Positions 1 through 6,941 of a stretch of 10,930 nt of DNA are shown one piece after another; within the stretch, counting starts at the first letter, position 1, and each line of letters starts with the position of its first letter. Origin of the DNA: Microcaldota archaeon (lineage in GTDB: Archaea > Micrarchaeota > Micrarchaeia > Norongarragalinales > UBA10210); the NCBI GenBank assembly GCA_013331595.1, contig DUGE01000108.1, positions 1 to 10,930 of the forward strand. The letters run 5' to 3'. The notes under the pieces were generated by a model. It saw only the letters and a program-made list of their open reading frames with translations, had not been told where the DNA came from and made no database searches. The position numbers and the translations under genes are program-made.

Positions 1-977
1 AGTATTTTGGTTTTTTCTTCTAGACGAGCATAAGCAAAAGGAGTTTGGTAAGAATTCAATAATTTTTCCAATAAATCATTTTTTTCGCGAATACAACTTC
101 CAACCAATTCTTTAAACAACAAAATATCTTTTTGGGAACTAATTGAAAAATACCATGCAGGATTGCCATGATTGTCGAATTTCGAAATAGGATTACAAGA
201 TATGCCTAAAGACATAAGAATATCTCGTAGATCTACAACTATTTGTTCATTAGACATCTGAAGACGGATTTCCTTTGGTGAAAAATTAACATTCCCCTCA
301 TCATCAAAAAGCGCCCTAACAAAAGCAGATTTTATTTCATCATCTGAACTTTCAAGGATGACTTCCGGAGCTCCTAAATCCACATTTTTCACTTTTTTTC
401 CAGCATAAAAACCAAAATTCTTTACTAAAATCAGACCCAAGGCGGTAGGAAAAGTACAATAGATAAGCTCGCCAGAGGTCAGCTTCCTCCGTTCAATATT
501 ATAATCTACTTTGCCAAAAGCCGAACTTAAATCACTTAAAAAAACAGCTATAACGTCAGCATAAATATTGCAATATATCGGAGTTAGGTCTCTTTTCTTT
601 ATTCCACCGTCACCCAAAAAATGCCCCAATACAGATGCTAGTTTCGGAGTTAAAACAATAGGGAGTTTTGGGTTTTTTATTCCAAAAAGATTAGTCATTC
701 CTCTAAGTAGATTTATCTTTTTTTCAAAAACAGAAATTGGAAATTCTTTTGAGATTTCAGGGTAATGGAAATAAATCTTCTTCAAAATCCACAGTGGAAA
801 GCCGCGCGATTTAATCCAGCTATCAATATTCGACCGGGGCGTATGTAAGAGCCTTGCTAATCCAGAACAGGTTTTTGTTTTGCTTAAGACTAAAGAAAAA
901 AACTCTTTCTTAAAATTGTTTTCTACCTCTAAATACAAATGGCCTGGCAATTCTAAAAGGGAAATTTCGTTTTGCAT
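1..977 (-). CDS. LAGLIDADG homing-endonuclease-like protein with N-terminal HTH (3' end outside window)
   Basis: The frame opens at an ATG (975-977) and runs without a stop to base 1, giving 325 codons; the C-terminus lies outside the window. Residues ~35-58 look like a helix-turn-helix (CSGLARLLHTPRSNIDSWIK). Two LAGLIDADG motifs follow: VLGHFLGDG at 116-124 (acidic D123) and VRALFDDEG at 220-228 (acidic E227). They lie about 100 residues apart, as in single-chain two-repeat enzymes. By family these are site-specific DNA endonucleases, but some relatives are only DNA-binding proteins or maturases. It has its own start codon and a leaderless-type promoter, and no intein splice motifs are visible, so it appears free-standing. 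It is visibly AT-richer than its neighbours (for example, 19 of the first 60 bases are G/C) and rich in TTA, ATT and AAA codons, which suggests later acquisition. It lies 61 bp downstream of guaA on the same strand. Activity and target are unknown. Confidence 0.85.
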   Translation of the reverse strand, partial: MQNEISLLELPGHLYLEVENNFKKEFFSLVLSKTKTCSGLARLLHTPRSNIDSWIKSRGFPLWILKKIYFHYPEISKEFPISVFEKKINLLRGMTNLFGIKNPKLPIVLTPKLASVLGHFLGDGGIKKRDLTPIYCNIYADVIAVFLSDLSSAFGKVDYNIERRKLTSGELIYCTFPTALGLILVKNFGFYAGKKVKNVDLGAPEVILESSDDEIKSAFVRALFDDEGNVNFSPKEIRLQMSNEQIVVDLRDILMSLGISCNPISKFDNHGNPAWYFSISSQKDILLFKELVGSCIREKNDLLEKLLNSYQTPFAYARLEEKTKI

Positions 978-1000
978 TAGAAAATAAAAAAAACGTAAGT

Positions 1001-1006
1001 TATAAA
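1001..1006 (-). promoter_or_regulatory. TATA-like box for the LAGLIDADG gene
   Basis: TTTATA on the minus strand is centred about 26 bp upstream of the ATG at 977, so transcription should begin at or next to the start codon. No Shine-Dalgarno sequence precedes the ATG, which fits a leaderless mRNA. This box lies in the 61-bp gap after guaA, so the gene need not depend on guaA transcription. Confidence 0.5.
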
Positions 1007-1038
1007 GTTAATTAGACCTCTGTTCCTATGGCTTCGAA

Positions 1039-1992
1039 TCAGAGCCATTCTATGGTTGCAGGAGGCTTATCAGTAATATCGTAAACAACGCGGTTGATTT
1101 GCTTCAACCCGTTGGTAATGCGCAGCGAAATCCTATGAAGTATTGCATGGGGTATTTTGAAGTACTGGGCGGTCATTGCATCAGTGCTTTCTATTGCACG
1201 GATTGCAACCGTATAGCCATAGGCCCGTACGTCTCCCTGCACGCCCGTGGTTTTCGTATCCAAGAGAACGGCGAAATACTGCCAGGGCAAGGAATCGATT
1301 TCCTTCAGCTGGAACGCACTGTAGATTTCTTCAGTTACAATGGCGTTCGCTTCACGGCACAAGGCGGCTTTTTCCCGCGTTACTTCTCCGATAACGCGCA
1401 CGGCCAAACCAGGACCGGGAAAAGGCTGCCTCCATTCGGGGTCTTTCTGCATCTTCAATTCCTTTGCAATTGCCCTTACTTCATCCTTGTACAAATCGCG
1501 AATTGGTTCCACGACCTTCAAGCCCATTTTCTTGGGCAATCCACCCACGTTGTGGTGGGTTTTGATTGTGTCCCGTATTCCAGAACCGCTTTCAATCCAG
1601 TCCGGCGCAATAGTGCCTTGAATCAAGTATTTTGCCTTAAGCTCTTTCGCCTCGTGCTCAAAAACCTTGATGAAAAGCTCGCCTATCTTTTTCCTCTTTT
1701 TTTCAGGATGAACTATGCCCTTCAAACCTGCGAAAAACTCTTTCGACGCATCAACAGTAACAAGAGCTATACCCAATTGCTTGAAGTTCTCCTTTACTTG
1801 CCCGACTTCGCCCTTGCGCAGCACGCCCGTGTCGACAAAAACTGCCTTGAAGCGCGAGCCTAATGCCTTGTGGGCGAGCACCGCGCAAACGGTCGAGTCA
1901 ACACCGCCTGAAGCAGCAAGAATAGCCGTGCCATCGAGTTTTATTAGTGAAGATATCGACTCTTCGATAAAGTCTTTAGGGTTAAACGCCAT
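1039..1992 (-). CDS. guaAB: GMP synthase, ATP-pyrophosphatase subunit B
   Basis: This subunit adenylates XMP and aminates it to GMP, using ammonia from a separate glutaminase subunit; this split form is usual in archaea. The 317-residue protein has the PP-loop SGGVDS at 28-33, QGTIAPDWIE near 125-134, HHNVGGLP near 146-153, RQPFPGPGLAVRV near 188-200 and the C-terminal DKPPATIEW. These cover the ATP-binding, XMP-binding and dimerisation parts, and the length is normal. No glutaminase domain is fused, and the partner gene is not in the window. I choose the ATG at 1990-1992 over the in-frame TTG one codon upstream, because AGGGTG lies 7 nt before the ATG. It follows the 124-residue gene after a gap of about 150 bp and may have its own weak promoter. 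Confidence 0.96.
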   Translation of the reverse strand: MAFNPKDFIEESISSLIKLDGTAILAASGGVDSTVCAVLAHKALGSRFKAVFVDTGVLRKGEVGQVKENFKQLGIALVTVDASKEFFAGLKGIVHPEKKRKKIGELFIKVFEHEAKELKAKYLIQGTIAPDWIESGSGIRDTIKTHHNVGGLPKKMGLKVVEPIRDLYKDEVRAIAKELKMQKDPEWRQPFPGPGLAVRVIGEVTREKAALCREANAIVTEEIYSAFQLKEIDSLPWQYFAVLLDTKTTGVQGDVRAYGYTVAIRAIESTDAMTAQYFKIPHAILHRISLRITNGLKQINRVVYDITDKPPATIEWL

Positions 1993-1999
1993 CAAAGCA

Positions 2000-2005
2000 C
2001 ACCCT
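2000..2005 (-). promoter_or_regulatory. Ribosome binding site of GMP synthase subunit B
   Basis: AGGGTG on the minus strand contains GGTG, complementary to the archaeal 16S rRNA 3' end. It sits 7 nt before the ATG at 1992 and favours that ATG over the adjacent TTG. Confidence 0.5.
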
Positions 2006-2028
2006 TCGCTTGCCGAAAAAAGAAGTTT

Positions 2029-2035
2029 CCATAAA
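2029..2035 (-). promoter_or_regulatory. Possible TATA box for GMP synthase subunit B
   Basis: TTTATGG, preceded by TTAA, lies where a start site near 2006-2008 would give a short leader that still includes the ribosome binding site. The match is weak, and readthrough from the upstream gene is an alternative. The rest of 1993-2145 shows no RNA gene or other convincing element. Confidence 0.3.
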
Positions 2036-2145
2036 TTAACTCTGATTGGGAGTTTTTAATCCTTGCAGTTTTGCTGGATTTTCAAGGCACTCTCAAGGGT
2101 TTCAGCGTTAAGAATTATGGAAGGCGCTTGAAAGCCCGGCCCAAA

Positions 2146-2520
2146 CTACTCTCCTCTCAATTCTTTTAATCTGGCCACGATTTTAGCCCGCTCTCTAGTC
2201 AAAATATTATGCGACAGGCTAAGCACAAAACGCGACCACAGTGAATCGGGGGCAGAAGCCCTTCGGACAACAATAGATACGTTGCCTTGGCGAACCAAAG
2301 GAACCTTAGGATATCCGCGCTTGCCGCTGGTCAATTGCACATCTGCCTGAAAGCCGTGTTTTGACAATTCAGCAACCAAAGCGCTTGCAGAACTAGGGCT
2401 TGCTCGCAGGAGCAGCTTGTCGCCTACTGGCGAAGGCAAATACAATGTCTGCCGGGAAGTGCCATACATCTGCCCCAAGGCGTGGTTTTTAACGATAGTT
2501 TCCGCTAATTTTTCAACCAT
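2146..2520 (-). CDS. Conserved-looking hypothetical protein, 124 aa
   Basis: I do not recognise this protein. It is 124 residues, basic, and lacks a signal peptide or membrane segment. Residues ~35-65 (KLLLRASPSSASALVAELSKHGFQADV) look like a beta-alpha-beta unit and ~80-87 (NVSIVVRR) like a strand. The C-terminal ~25 residues (LTRERAKIVARLKELRGE) look like a charged helix. The ATG at 2518-2520 has a TATA-like box at exactly the leaderless distance, plus a weak GGCGG 9 nt before it. It follows glmM by 38 bp on the same strand and could also be read from the glm operon. Oddly, the frame stays open for 29 codons after its TAG stop, to a TAA at 2056-2058. The extension looks protein-like, beginning FGPGFQAPS and ending IQQNCKD. 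It could be a chance open stretch, readthrough, or a recent nonsense mutation. Confidence 0.65.
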   Translation of the reverse strand: MVEKLAETIVKNHALGQMYGTSRQTLYLPSPVGDKLLLRASPSSASALVAELSKHGFQADVQLTSGKRGYPKVPLVRQGNVSIVVRRASAPDSLWSRFVLSLSHNILTRERAKIVARLKELRGE

Positions 2521-2540
2521 AAGAGTATTCCGCCAAATTG

Positions 2541-2550
2541 ATTTTTAAAA
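2541..2550 (-). promoter_or_regulatory. TATA-like box for the 124-aa gene
   Basis: TTTTAAAAAT on the minus strand is centred about 25-26 bp upstream of the ATG at 2520. This predicts a leaderless transcript independent of the glm operon. Confidence 0.45.
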
Positions 2551-2558
2551 CAGGAAGG

Positions 2559-3812
2559 CTAACGCCCGATTAAACATTTTGAAACAAATTCTTTTGCAAA
2601 CTCCAAGCCCTGCAGGCCCTTCTGCCGGTCTCTCGCCTCGACGCTTATCCTCACCAAAGGCTGGGTGTTCGACGCCCTTATGAGGAAAGTATAGTCGTCG
2701 AAAGAAGCCTTGACGCCGTCAATGGTCTCAATCCTCAAGGGAGCCTTGCTTTCAACCAATTGCTTGAGCTTGGTGAAATCAACGGCCACGTTTTCAATCT
2801 TGTCGCTCAGGAAAACGCTCTTGAATTGCTTCGCAAAATCGTTCAGCTCGCCTGGTTTCGCCCGGGAAAGCAAAGCGGAAAAGTAGACTCCGTCCGAGTA
2901 AGGCATGTGTTTCATCATGCTGTAGTGCCCGCCTTTCTCCGCAGCAAAATCCGCGCCCAGCTCTTCGGCTTTCTTCAAGACGAAAACATCGCCCACCGCT
3001 GAATAATGCGGCTTAAACCCGTTGTCCTGAAGGAAAACGAACACTTCATCCTGCACATCGAGAGTAACGACAACCGTGCTGCCTTTTGCAAGATGGTTGG
3101 AAGCATAGAAAGCGGCAAGTGCACCGCTGTCCACAATTTTTCCAGAATCAACGGCCGCGCACCTATCGCCATCGCCGTCGAAAGCAAATCCAAGGCAAAC
3201 ATTTTTTCGCGTTTCCGAAAGCAAAACGCCCAGCGCATCTGGCGTGGGTTCTGCACTATGTCGCACGAAAGTAGGGTCCGGCAAATCGAAAATGGCTTTC
3301 GGGAAAACTTGCTTGAAAGAGCATACGGCCCCTCCAGCCAAGTCGAAAACGGCCTTGCCGAATTCCGGCAGAGAATCAAGGTAATGCGTCAATAATTCGG
3401 GATTCTCTGAAAGGTTTTCCCTAATGAGGCTCGGTTTTACCAATTCGATTTTCCGTTTTTCATACTCTTTCTTGAGTTCGGCAAGTTCCTCAACGAAAAA
3501 ACTGCGTTTATGTTTGAGGGGCTTCAGACCATTGTACTCCGGAGGATTGTGCGAAGCCGTGAGCGAGACGCCCAACTCAACGGAATTAAAGGCAATTGCG
3601 GGAGTCGGGGCGAAGCCCATCACTTGCGCTTCGCCTTCAAACCCGGAAAGTAGCGAAGCAAGCAGGCGGGGGTTATTCTTCCGGTAATCCATTCCCGCAA
3701 CAAGTGTTTTCGAAAACTTTTCCAGCGCCTTCCCCAAAACAAGGAAAGCCTGGGGCGTAAGGTCTTTACTGTAAATGCCGCGAATGTCGTAAGTCCTGAA
3801 CAAAAAAAGCAC
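2559..3812 (-). CDS. glmM: Phosphohexomutase, probably phosphoglucosamine mutase
   Basis: This is an alpha-D-phosphohexomutase of 417 residues, somewhat shorter than the usual ~450. Seen in order: the N-terminal FRTYDIRGIY (5-14); the phosphoserine loop TASHNP (85-90, catalytic Ser87); the metal loop DGDGDR (212-217); the sugar-binding loop AEKGGHYS (291-298); and the C-terminal phosphate-binding loop RASNTQP (379-385). Sequence alone does not separate phosphoglucosamine from phosphomanno- or phosphoglucomutase. Position in an operon with glmS and glmU argues for GlcN-6-P to GlcN-1-P conversion. The sugar loop (family GExSGH) and phosphate loop (family RPSGTEP) both carry substitutions. The start is GTG (3810-3812), one base after the glmU stop, so translation is probably coupled. 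A TTG three codons in, just before FRTYDIRG, is an alternative start. Confidence 0.88.
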   Translation of the reverse strand: MLFLFRTYDIRGIYSKDLTPQAFLVLGKALEKFSKTLVAGMDYRKNNPRLLASLLSGFEGEAQVMGFAPTPAIAFNSVELGVSLTASHNPPEYNGLKPLKHKRSFFVEELAELKKEYEKRKIELVKPSLIRENLSENPELLTHYLDSLPEFGKAVFDLAGGAVCSFKQVFPKAIFDLPDPTFVRHSAEPTPDALGVLLSETRKNVCLGFAFDGDGDRCAAVDSGKIVDSGALAAFYASNHLAKGSTVVVTLDVQDEVFVFLQDNGFKPHYSAVGDVFVLKKAEELGADFAAEKGGHYSMMKHMPYSDGVYFSALLSRAKPGELNDFAKQFKSVFLSDKIENVAVDFTKLKQLVESKAPLRIETIDGVKASFDDYTFLIRASNTQPLVRISVEARDRQKGLQGLEFAKEFVSKCLIGR

Positions 3813-3813
3813 C

Positions 3814-5067
3814 TTACTGACTACTAGTATGCACTATTACTTCCTGGAGTGACGTCCCGTCGGGAACGTTTTCTTTCACGAAAATTCTCGGGTAAATCTT
3901 GCAATCGCTGCCAATAATCATGCCGCAAGTAATGGAAACGTTTATTCCCACCTTAGTTCCGCTGCCTATCACGCAGCCGAGCTTTCGTTTTCCTGAAAAA
4001 ACGGTTTTGCCCTTGATTTTTGAAAAAACAATCTGGTTGTCGAAACGCAAATTAGCAGTAATCGTTCCAGCACCTAAGTTTACGTCCTCGCAAATCACGC
4101 TATCGCCAACGTAGTTGAAGTGCGGCGCATTGGAATTGCTCATCAAAATCGAGTTCTTTAGCTCGCTTGAACCGACATGGCAATCGTTTTCTACAACCGC
4201 GCCCTTGCGCAGGAAGCTGTTCGGCCCAACTATGCTATTCTCACCCACGTAAACCGGCCCTTCGATGCGGGCTGGAGCGCGGATTACGCTGCCCTTGCCC
4301 AAATGCAGTTTTCCTTTAATAACGACTCCCAGCTCTATTGTTCCTTCACGGTTGTCATCAAGCAGGTTGTTGCAGGCAAACTCACTCACATCCAAGTAAT
4401 TCCAGAAATAGCCTACACCATTCCAATAGCCGTCAAACTCAACCACGCGAACCTCGTTTTTCTCGGCAAAGGAAGTAATCGCATCGGTAAACTCCAATTC
4501 GCCCCTCTGTGAGCGCTTCACGCCACTGAGGAAAGAAAAGAACTCTTTCGGCAAGAAAGCGAAGTTGGTGTTTGCAAAGCCCGGCTTTTTTTCCTGGGGC
4601 TTTTCAATAATCTTCTTGAGAAAACCGCCGTCAGAAACGATCTCGCCGTAGGAGCTCTTGTCCTCGACTTTCTTGCAAACCAGAAACCATTCGCCCTTGT
4701 CAGCAAGGCCGACAATCCGGTCGAGCTCGCGCGGGTCGAAAAAGTTATCGCCGTTAATCGCAATGAAATTGCCGTCGACCTTTGGCTTTGCCTGAAGCAA
4801 AGCATGGGCAGTGCCTTCCTGGGCGTCCTGCGTCACGAAAACAACCTTGTCAGCATAGCGGCTTTTTGAAAAGTGCTCCACTACGGCCTCTTTCTTGAAG
4901 CCGACAACAACCACAATCCTGTTGGCCCTGTCGTAAATCCGCTCGACAATCCACTCGAGCAAAGGCTTTCCGAGAATGCGGACCATTGTTTTCGGAATGT
5001 GGTTTGTGATGGGCCAAAGCCGTTCACCCTTGCCGGCAGCCAAAATAACGAAATCAAGTTTTTCCAT
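3814..5067 (-). CDS. glmU: Bifunctional sugar-1-P nucleotidylyltransferase / acetyltransferase (archaeal GlmU type)
   Basis: The predicted role is acetylation of GlcN-1-P from acetyl-CoA and uridylylation to UDP-GlcNAc. Residues 1-~225 are a nucleotidyltransferase domain: LAAGKGERL at 9-17, GTAHAL at 85-90 (nucleotide contact), GD at 106-107 (metal) and EKP at 155-157. Residues ~245-400 are a left-handed beta-helix of hexapeptide repeats. Within it, HFNYVGDS (316-323) and GAGTITANLRFDN (332-344) match the GlmU acetyltransferase site. H316, Y319 and N339 align with its catalytic or substrate residues. At 417 residues it has the length of archaeal bifunctional enzymes. The domain order also occurs in dTDP- or UDP-glucose enzymes, but the glm neighbours favour UDP-GlcNAc. 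The ATG at 5065-5067 is chosen because AGGTGG stands 8 nt before it; an in-frame GTG at 5077-5079 lies inside that ribosome binding site. Confidence 0.9.
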   Translation of the reverse strand: MEKLDFVILAAGKGERLWPITNHIPKTMVRILGKPLLEWIVERIYDRANRIVVVVGFKKEAVVEHFSKSRYADKVVFVTQDAQEGTAHALLQAKPKVDGNFIAINGDNFFDPRELDRIVGLADKGEWFLVCKKVEDKSSYGEIVSDGGFLKKIIEKPQEKKPGFANTNFAFLPKEFFSFLSGVKRSQRGELEFTDAITSFAEKNEVRVVEFDGYWNGVGYFWNYLDVSEFACNNLLDDNREGTIELGVVIKGKLHLGKGSVIRAPARIEGPVYVGENSIVGPNSFLRKGAVVENDCHVGSSELKNSILMSNSNAPHFNYVGDSVICEDVNLGAGTITANLRFDNQIVFSKIKGKTVFSGKRKLGCVIGSGTKVGINVSITCGMIIGSDCKIYPRIFVKENVPDGTSLQEVIVHTSSQ

Positions 5068-5075
5068 GAGTAAAA

Positions 5076-5081
5076 CCACCT
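5076..5081 (-). promoter_or_regulatory. Ribosome binding site deciding the glmU start
   Basis: AGGTGG on the minus strand is a strong archaeal Shine-Dalgarno sequence directly after the glmS stop codon and 8 nt before the glmU ATG. It overlaps an in-frame GTG that would otherwise extend the protein by four residues, so the ATG is the likelier start. Confidence 0.75.
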
Positions 5082-6824
5082 TTAACGAACGGTAACTGAT
5101 TTTGCCAAATTCCTATTGAAATCGACGTCATAGCCAAGTTCAACGCCGAGATAATAAGCCAAAAGCTGGCCCGGGACTGCATTTACTATGGGGGAGGCAT
5201 TACCCACGTCAGGAACTGGAATCCAAAAATCGAAAATAGCGTTATTTTCAGGTGCGATGCCGATTATGTAACCGCCGCGAGCCTTGATTTCAGTGGCGCC
5301 AGTAAGGACTGCAGTTTTGTTTTCATCATTGGCGATTATCGCTATGCACGGCGTTCCCTTCTCTATAAGGGTAATGACGCCGTGCTTTAACTCGCCCGAA
5401 GCGAAACCCTCGGCGTGAATATAAGAAACTTCCTTGATTTTCAAAGCTATCTCCAATGCAGTGGGATAGTTGAATCCCTTGCCGATAACATAAATGTGCT
5501 GTTTTTTTGCGAGTATTTTTGCAAGCGACTTGATTTTTTCCAGATAAACATCGTTTAGGGTTTCACCGAGGTTTTTTGCGGTGTCCTTCAAGAGCTTTTT
5601 TCCCTCTTCAAACTTTCCGGCCGCAGCATAAGCCAAGAGCAAGCCAACGCTCAACTGGGCAGTGAAAGCCTTGGTGGAGCAAACGGCGATTTCCGGGCCT
5701 GCATTCGTAAGCAAATAATGGTCAGACTGCCTTGTTTGGCTGGAACTCGGGACATTCACTATCCCGACCACTTTCGCGTTTTTTTCCTTGGCCGCAGCTA
5801 TGGCGTCCAGCGTGTCAGCGGTTTCACCACTTTGGGAAAAGGCAAGAACCAAGCTTTTGTCAGTAAGAAAATGCTTGTAAGATGGAAATTCAGATGCGAC
5901 ACAAAAGTTAACGTGCTTTTGGGCTATTTTGGCAAAAAAGTACGAAGCCGTAAGAGCAGCATAGCCCGCAGTTCCACAAGCCGTAAAGAATGAACCACGA
6001 GCGCCAGTTACGGCTGTTGCTATTTCCCTCAGGTGCTCTTCGTTTTGAAGAATGGATTTTTCTAGAGTGACCGGCTGTTCCATTATTTCCTTGATTAAAA
6101 AGTGTGGGAACGCACCTTTCTGAGCGCGTTCTGCAGTCCATTCTACTTCTTGCACTGTGGGCTCTTTGCCGTTGCTGAATCGAACTTTATCGCCAATGAA
6201 AACTAGGTCTCCGTCTTCAAGGAAGATTGTTTTGTTGGTATACTCAAGGAAAGGCAACGCATCAGAAGAAACGAAAAACCGGTCCTTCCCCATGCCAATA
6301 ATTAAGGGAGAGCCATTCTTGAAAGCTGCAATTTCATTTTTTTCCCTCATGGCCAAAAAAGTATTTCTTCCCTCCAAAAGTTTTGCCGTCTCCTCTAAGG
6401 CATTAGCCCACCCCAAATGCAGGTTATCTTCGATTAGGTGTGGGATAACTTCAGTATCAGTCTCACTTTTTAACTTGTGCCCCTTCGCAATCAGGTTCTT
6501 TTTTAATTCCAAATAGTTTTCGACTATGCCGTTATGGACTACGGCTATCTCTCCAGTACAGTCGAGATGTGGATGCGCATTTTCCAAGGTTACGGCACCG
6601 GTAGTGCTCCAACGGGTATGGGAAATTCCAACTTTTCCAGTTACGGATTTTAACTTCTTTTCTAATTCTTCCACCTTGCCTACAGATTTTTCAACATATA
6701 AATTATCCCCCTGCATGGCTAAACCTGCAGAGTCATAACCTCGATACTCCAATTTTTTCAGCCCGGCAACTAGCTCTTTGGAAGAAAACTCAGTTTGGCT
6801 GACAATTCCGAAAATACCGCACAT
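5082..6824 (-). CDS. glmS: Glutamine--fructose-6-phosphate aminotransferase (isomerizing)
   Basis: GlmS makes glucosamine-6-phosphate from fructose-6-phosphate and glutamine, the committed step to UDP-GlcNAc. Residues 1-~220 are the N-terminal-nucleophile glutaminase: Cys2 (MCGIFGIV), R71/W72, N98-G99 and D123. Residues ~260-580 hold two SIS domains: ACGTAGYA (282-289), SQSGETADT (330-338), CSTKAF (382-387), and the isomerase region SYIHAEGF followed by GELKHG (477-482). The C-terminus NLAKSVTV includes the conserved Lys575. The protein is 580 residues, near the usual ~600. The common THG after the glutaminase RWA motif reads TTG here (RWSTTG), as in some related amidotransferases. The ATG has GAGGT nine bases upstream. 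It heads the operon and has a structured leader. Confidence 0.97.
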   Translation of the reverse strand: MCGIFGIVSQTEFSSKELVAGLKKLEYRGYDSAGLAMQGDNLYVEKSVGKVEELEKKLKSVTGKVGISHTRWSTTGAVTLENAHPHLDCTGEIAVVHNGIVENYLELKKNLIAKGHKLKSETDTEVIPHLIEDNLHLGWANALEETAKLLEGRNTFLAMREKNEIAAFKNGSPLIIGMGKDRFFVSSDALPFLEYTNKTIFLEDGDLVFIGDKVRFSNGKEPTVQEVEWTAERAQKGAFPHFLIKEIMEQPVTLEKSILQNEEHLREIATAVTGARGSFFTACGTAGYAALTASYFFAKIAQKHVNFCVASEFPSYKHFLTDKSLVLAFSQSGETADTLDAIAAAKEKNAKVVGIVNVPSSSQTRQSDHYLLTNAGPEIAVCSTKAFTAQLSVGLLLAYAAAGKFEEGKKLLKDTAKNLGETLNDVYLEKIKSLAKILAKKQHIYVIGKGFNYPTALEIALKIKEVSYIHAEGFASGELKHGVITLIEKGTPCIAIIANDENKTAVLTGATEIKARGGYIIGIAPENNAIFDFWIPVPDVGNASPIVNAVPGQLLAYYLGVELGYDVDFNRNLAKSVTVR

Positions 6825-6833
6825 GGCAAATCA

Positions 6834-6838
6834 ACCTC
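6834..6838 (-). promoter_or_regulatory. Ribosome binding site of glmS
   Basis: GAGGT on the minus strand, continuing as TGAT, lies 9 nt before the glmS ATG. It is about 18 nt downstream of the leader hairpin, so folding of that hairpin does not itself bury the site. Confidence 0.65.
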
Positions 6839-6855
6839 ATTGGCGATGAAAACAA

Positions 6856-6880
6856 AAGCCGCCCGAAAACAGGGCGGCTT
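6856..6880 (-). promoter_or_regulatory. Hairpin in the glmS 5' leader, possible attenuator
   Basis: The arms AAGCCGCCC and GGGCGGCTT form a perfect 9-bp, mostly G/C stem with a 7-nt loop. Read on the glmS strand, the stem runs straight into TTTTGTTTTC, which resembles an intrinsic terminator. No minus-strand gene ends upstream of it. It lies ~40 nt after the predicted glmS transcription start and ~30 nt before the ATG, so it is part of the leader. It might act as an attenuator, an mRNA stabiliser or a protein-binding site. On the plus strand a T7 run (6891-6897) follows after 10 bases, but no plus-strand gene ends here. Confidence 0.6.
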
Positions 6881-6917
6881 AAATTCCGAATTTTTTTACA
6901 GAGGGGTTGCGAACCTT

Positions 6918-6935
6918 TGTAAAGAATACTTTACA
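6918..6935. promoter_or_regulatory. 18-bp palindrome, candidate operator at the glmS promoter
   Basis: TGTAAAG-AATA-CTTTACA is a perfect inverted repeat with 7-bp arms. It starts about 7 bp downstream of the glmS TATA-like box and covers the predicted start site, a position where a bound dimer would block transcription. A further half-site, TTTACA, occurs at 6895-6900. The divergent gene at 7047 encodes a winged-helix regulator and is the obvious candidate binder; this is inference. Confidence 0.55.
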
Positions 6936-6941
6936 TTTAGG

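Noticed and set aside
568..765. A 65-codon plus-strand open frame in the left region
   Set aside because: It lies antisense to the LAGLIDADG frame, covering the region of its first motif; that minus-strand frame is far longer and carries real motifs.
1021..1052. TTCGAATC resembling a tRNA T-loop in the guaA/LAGLIDADG gap
   Set aside because: The required flanking T-stem and an acceptor stem are absent, and part of it is the guaA 3' end.
1099..1863. A 254-codon plus-strand open frame opposite guaA
   Set aside because: It is antisense to the conserved GMP synthase subunit and its protein shows no family features.
6856..6880. A glmS ribozyme or a terminator for a plus-strand gene
   Set aside because: The element is a single short hairpin without the ribozyme's double-pseudoknot sequence, and no plus-strand gene ends upstream of it.
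6905..6915. A short inverted repeat GGTT-GCG-AACC beside the operator candidate
   Set aside because: Four-base arms are too short to separate from chance.
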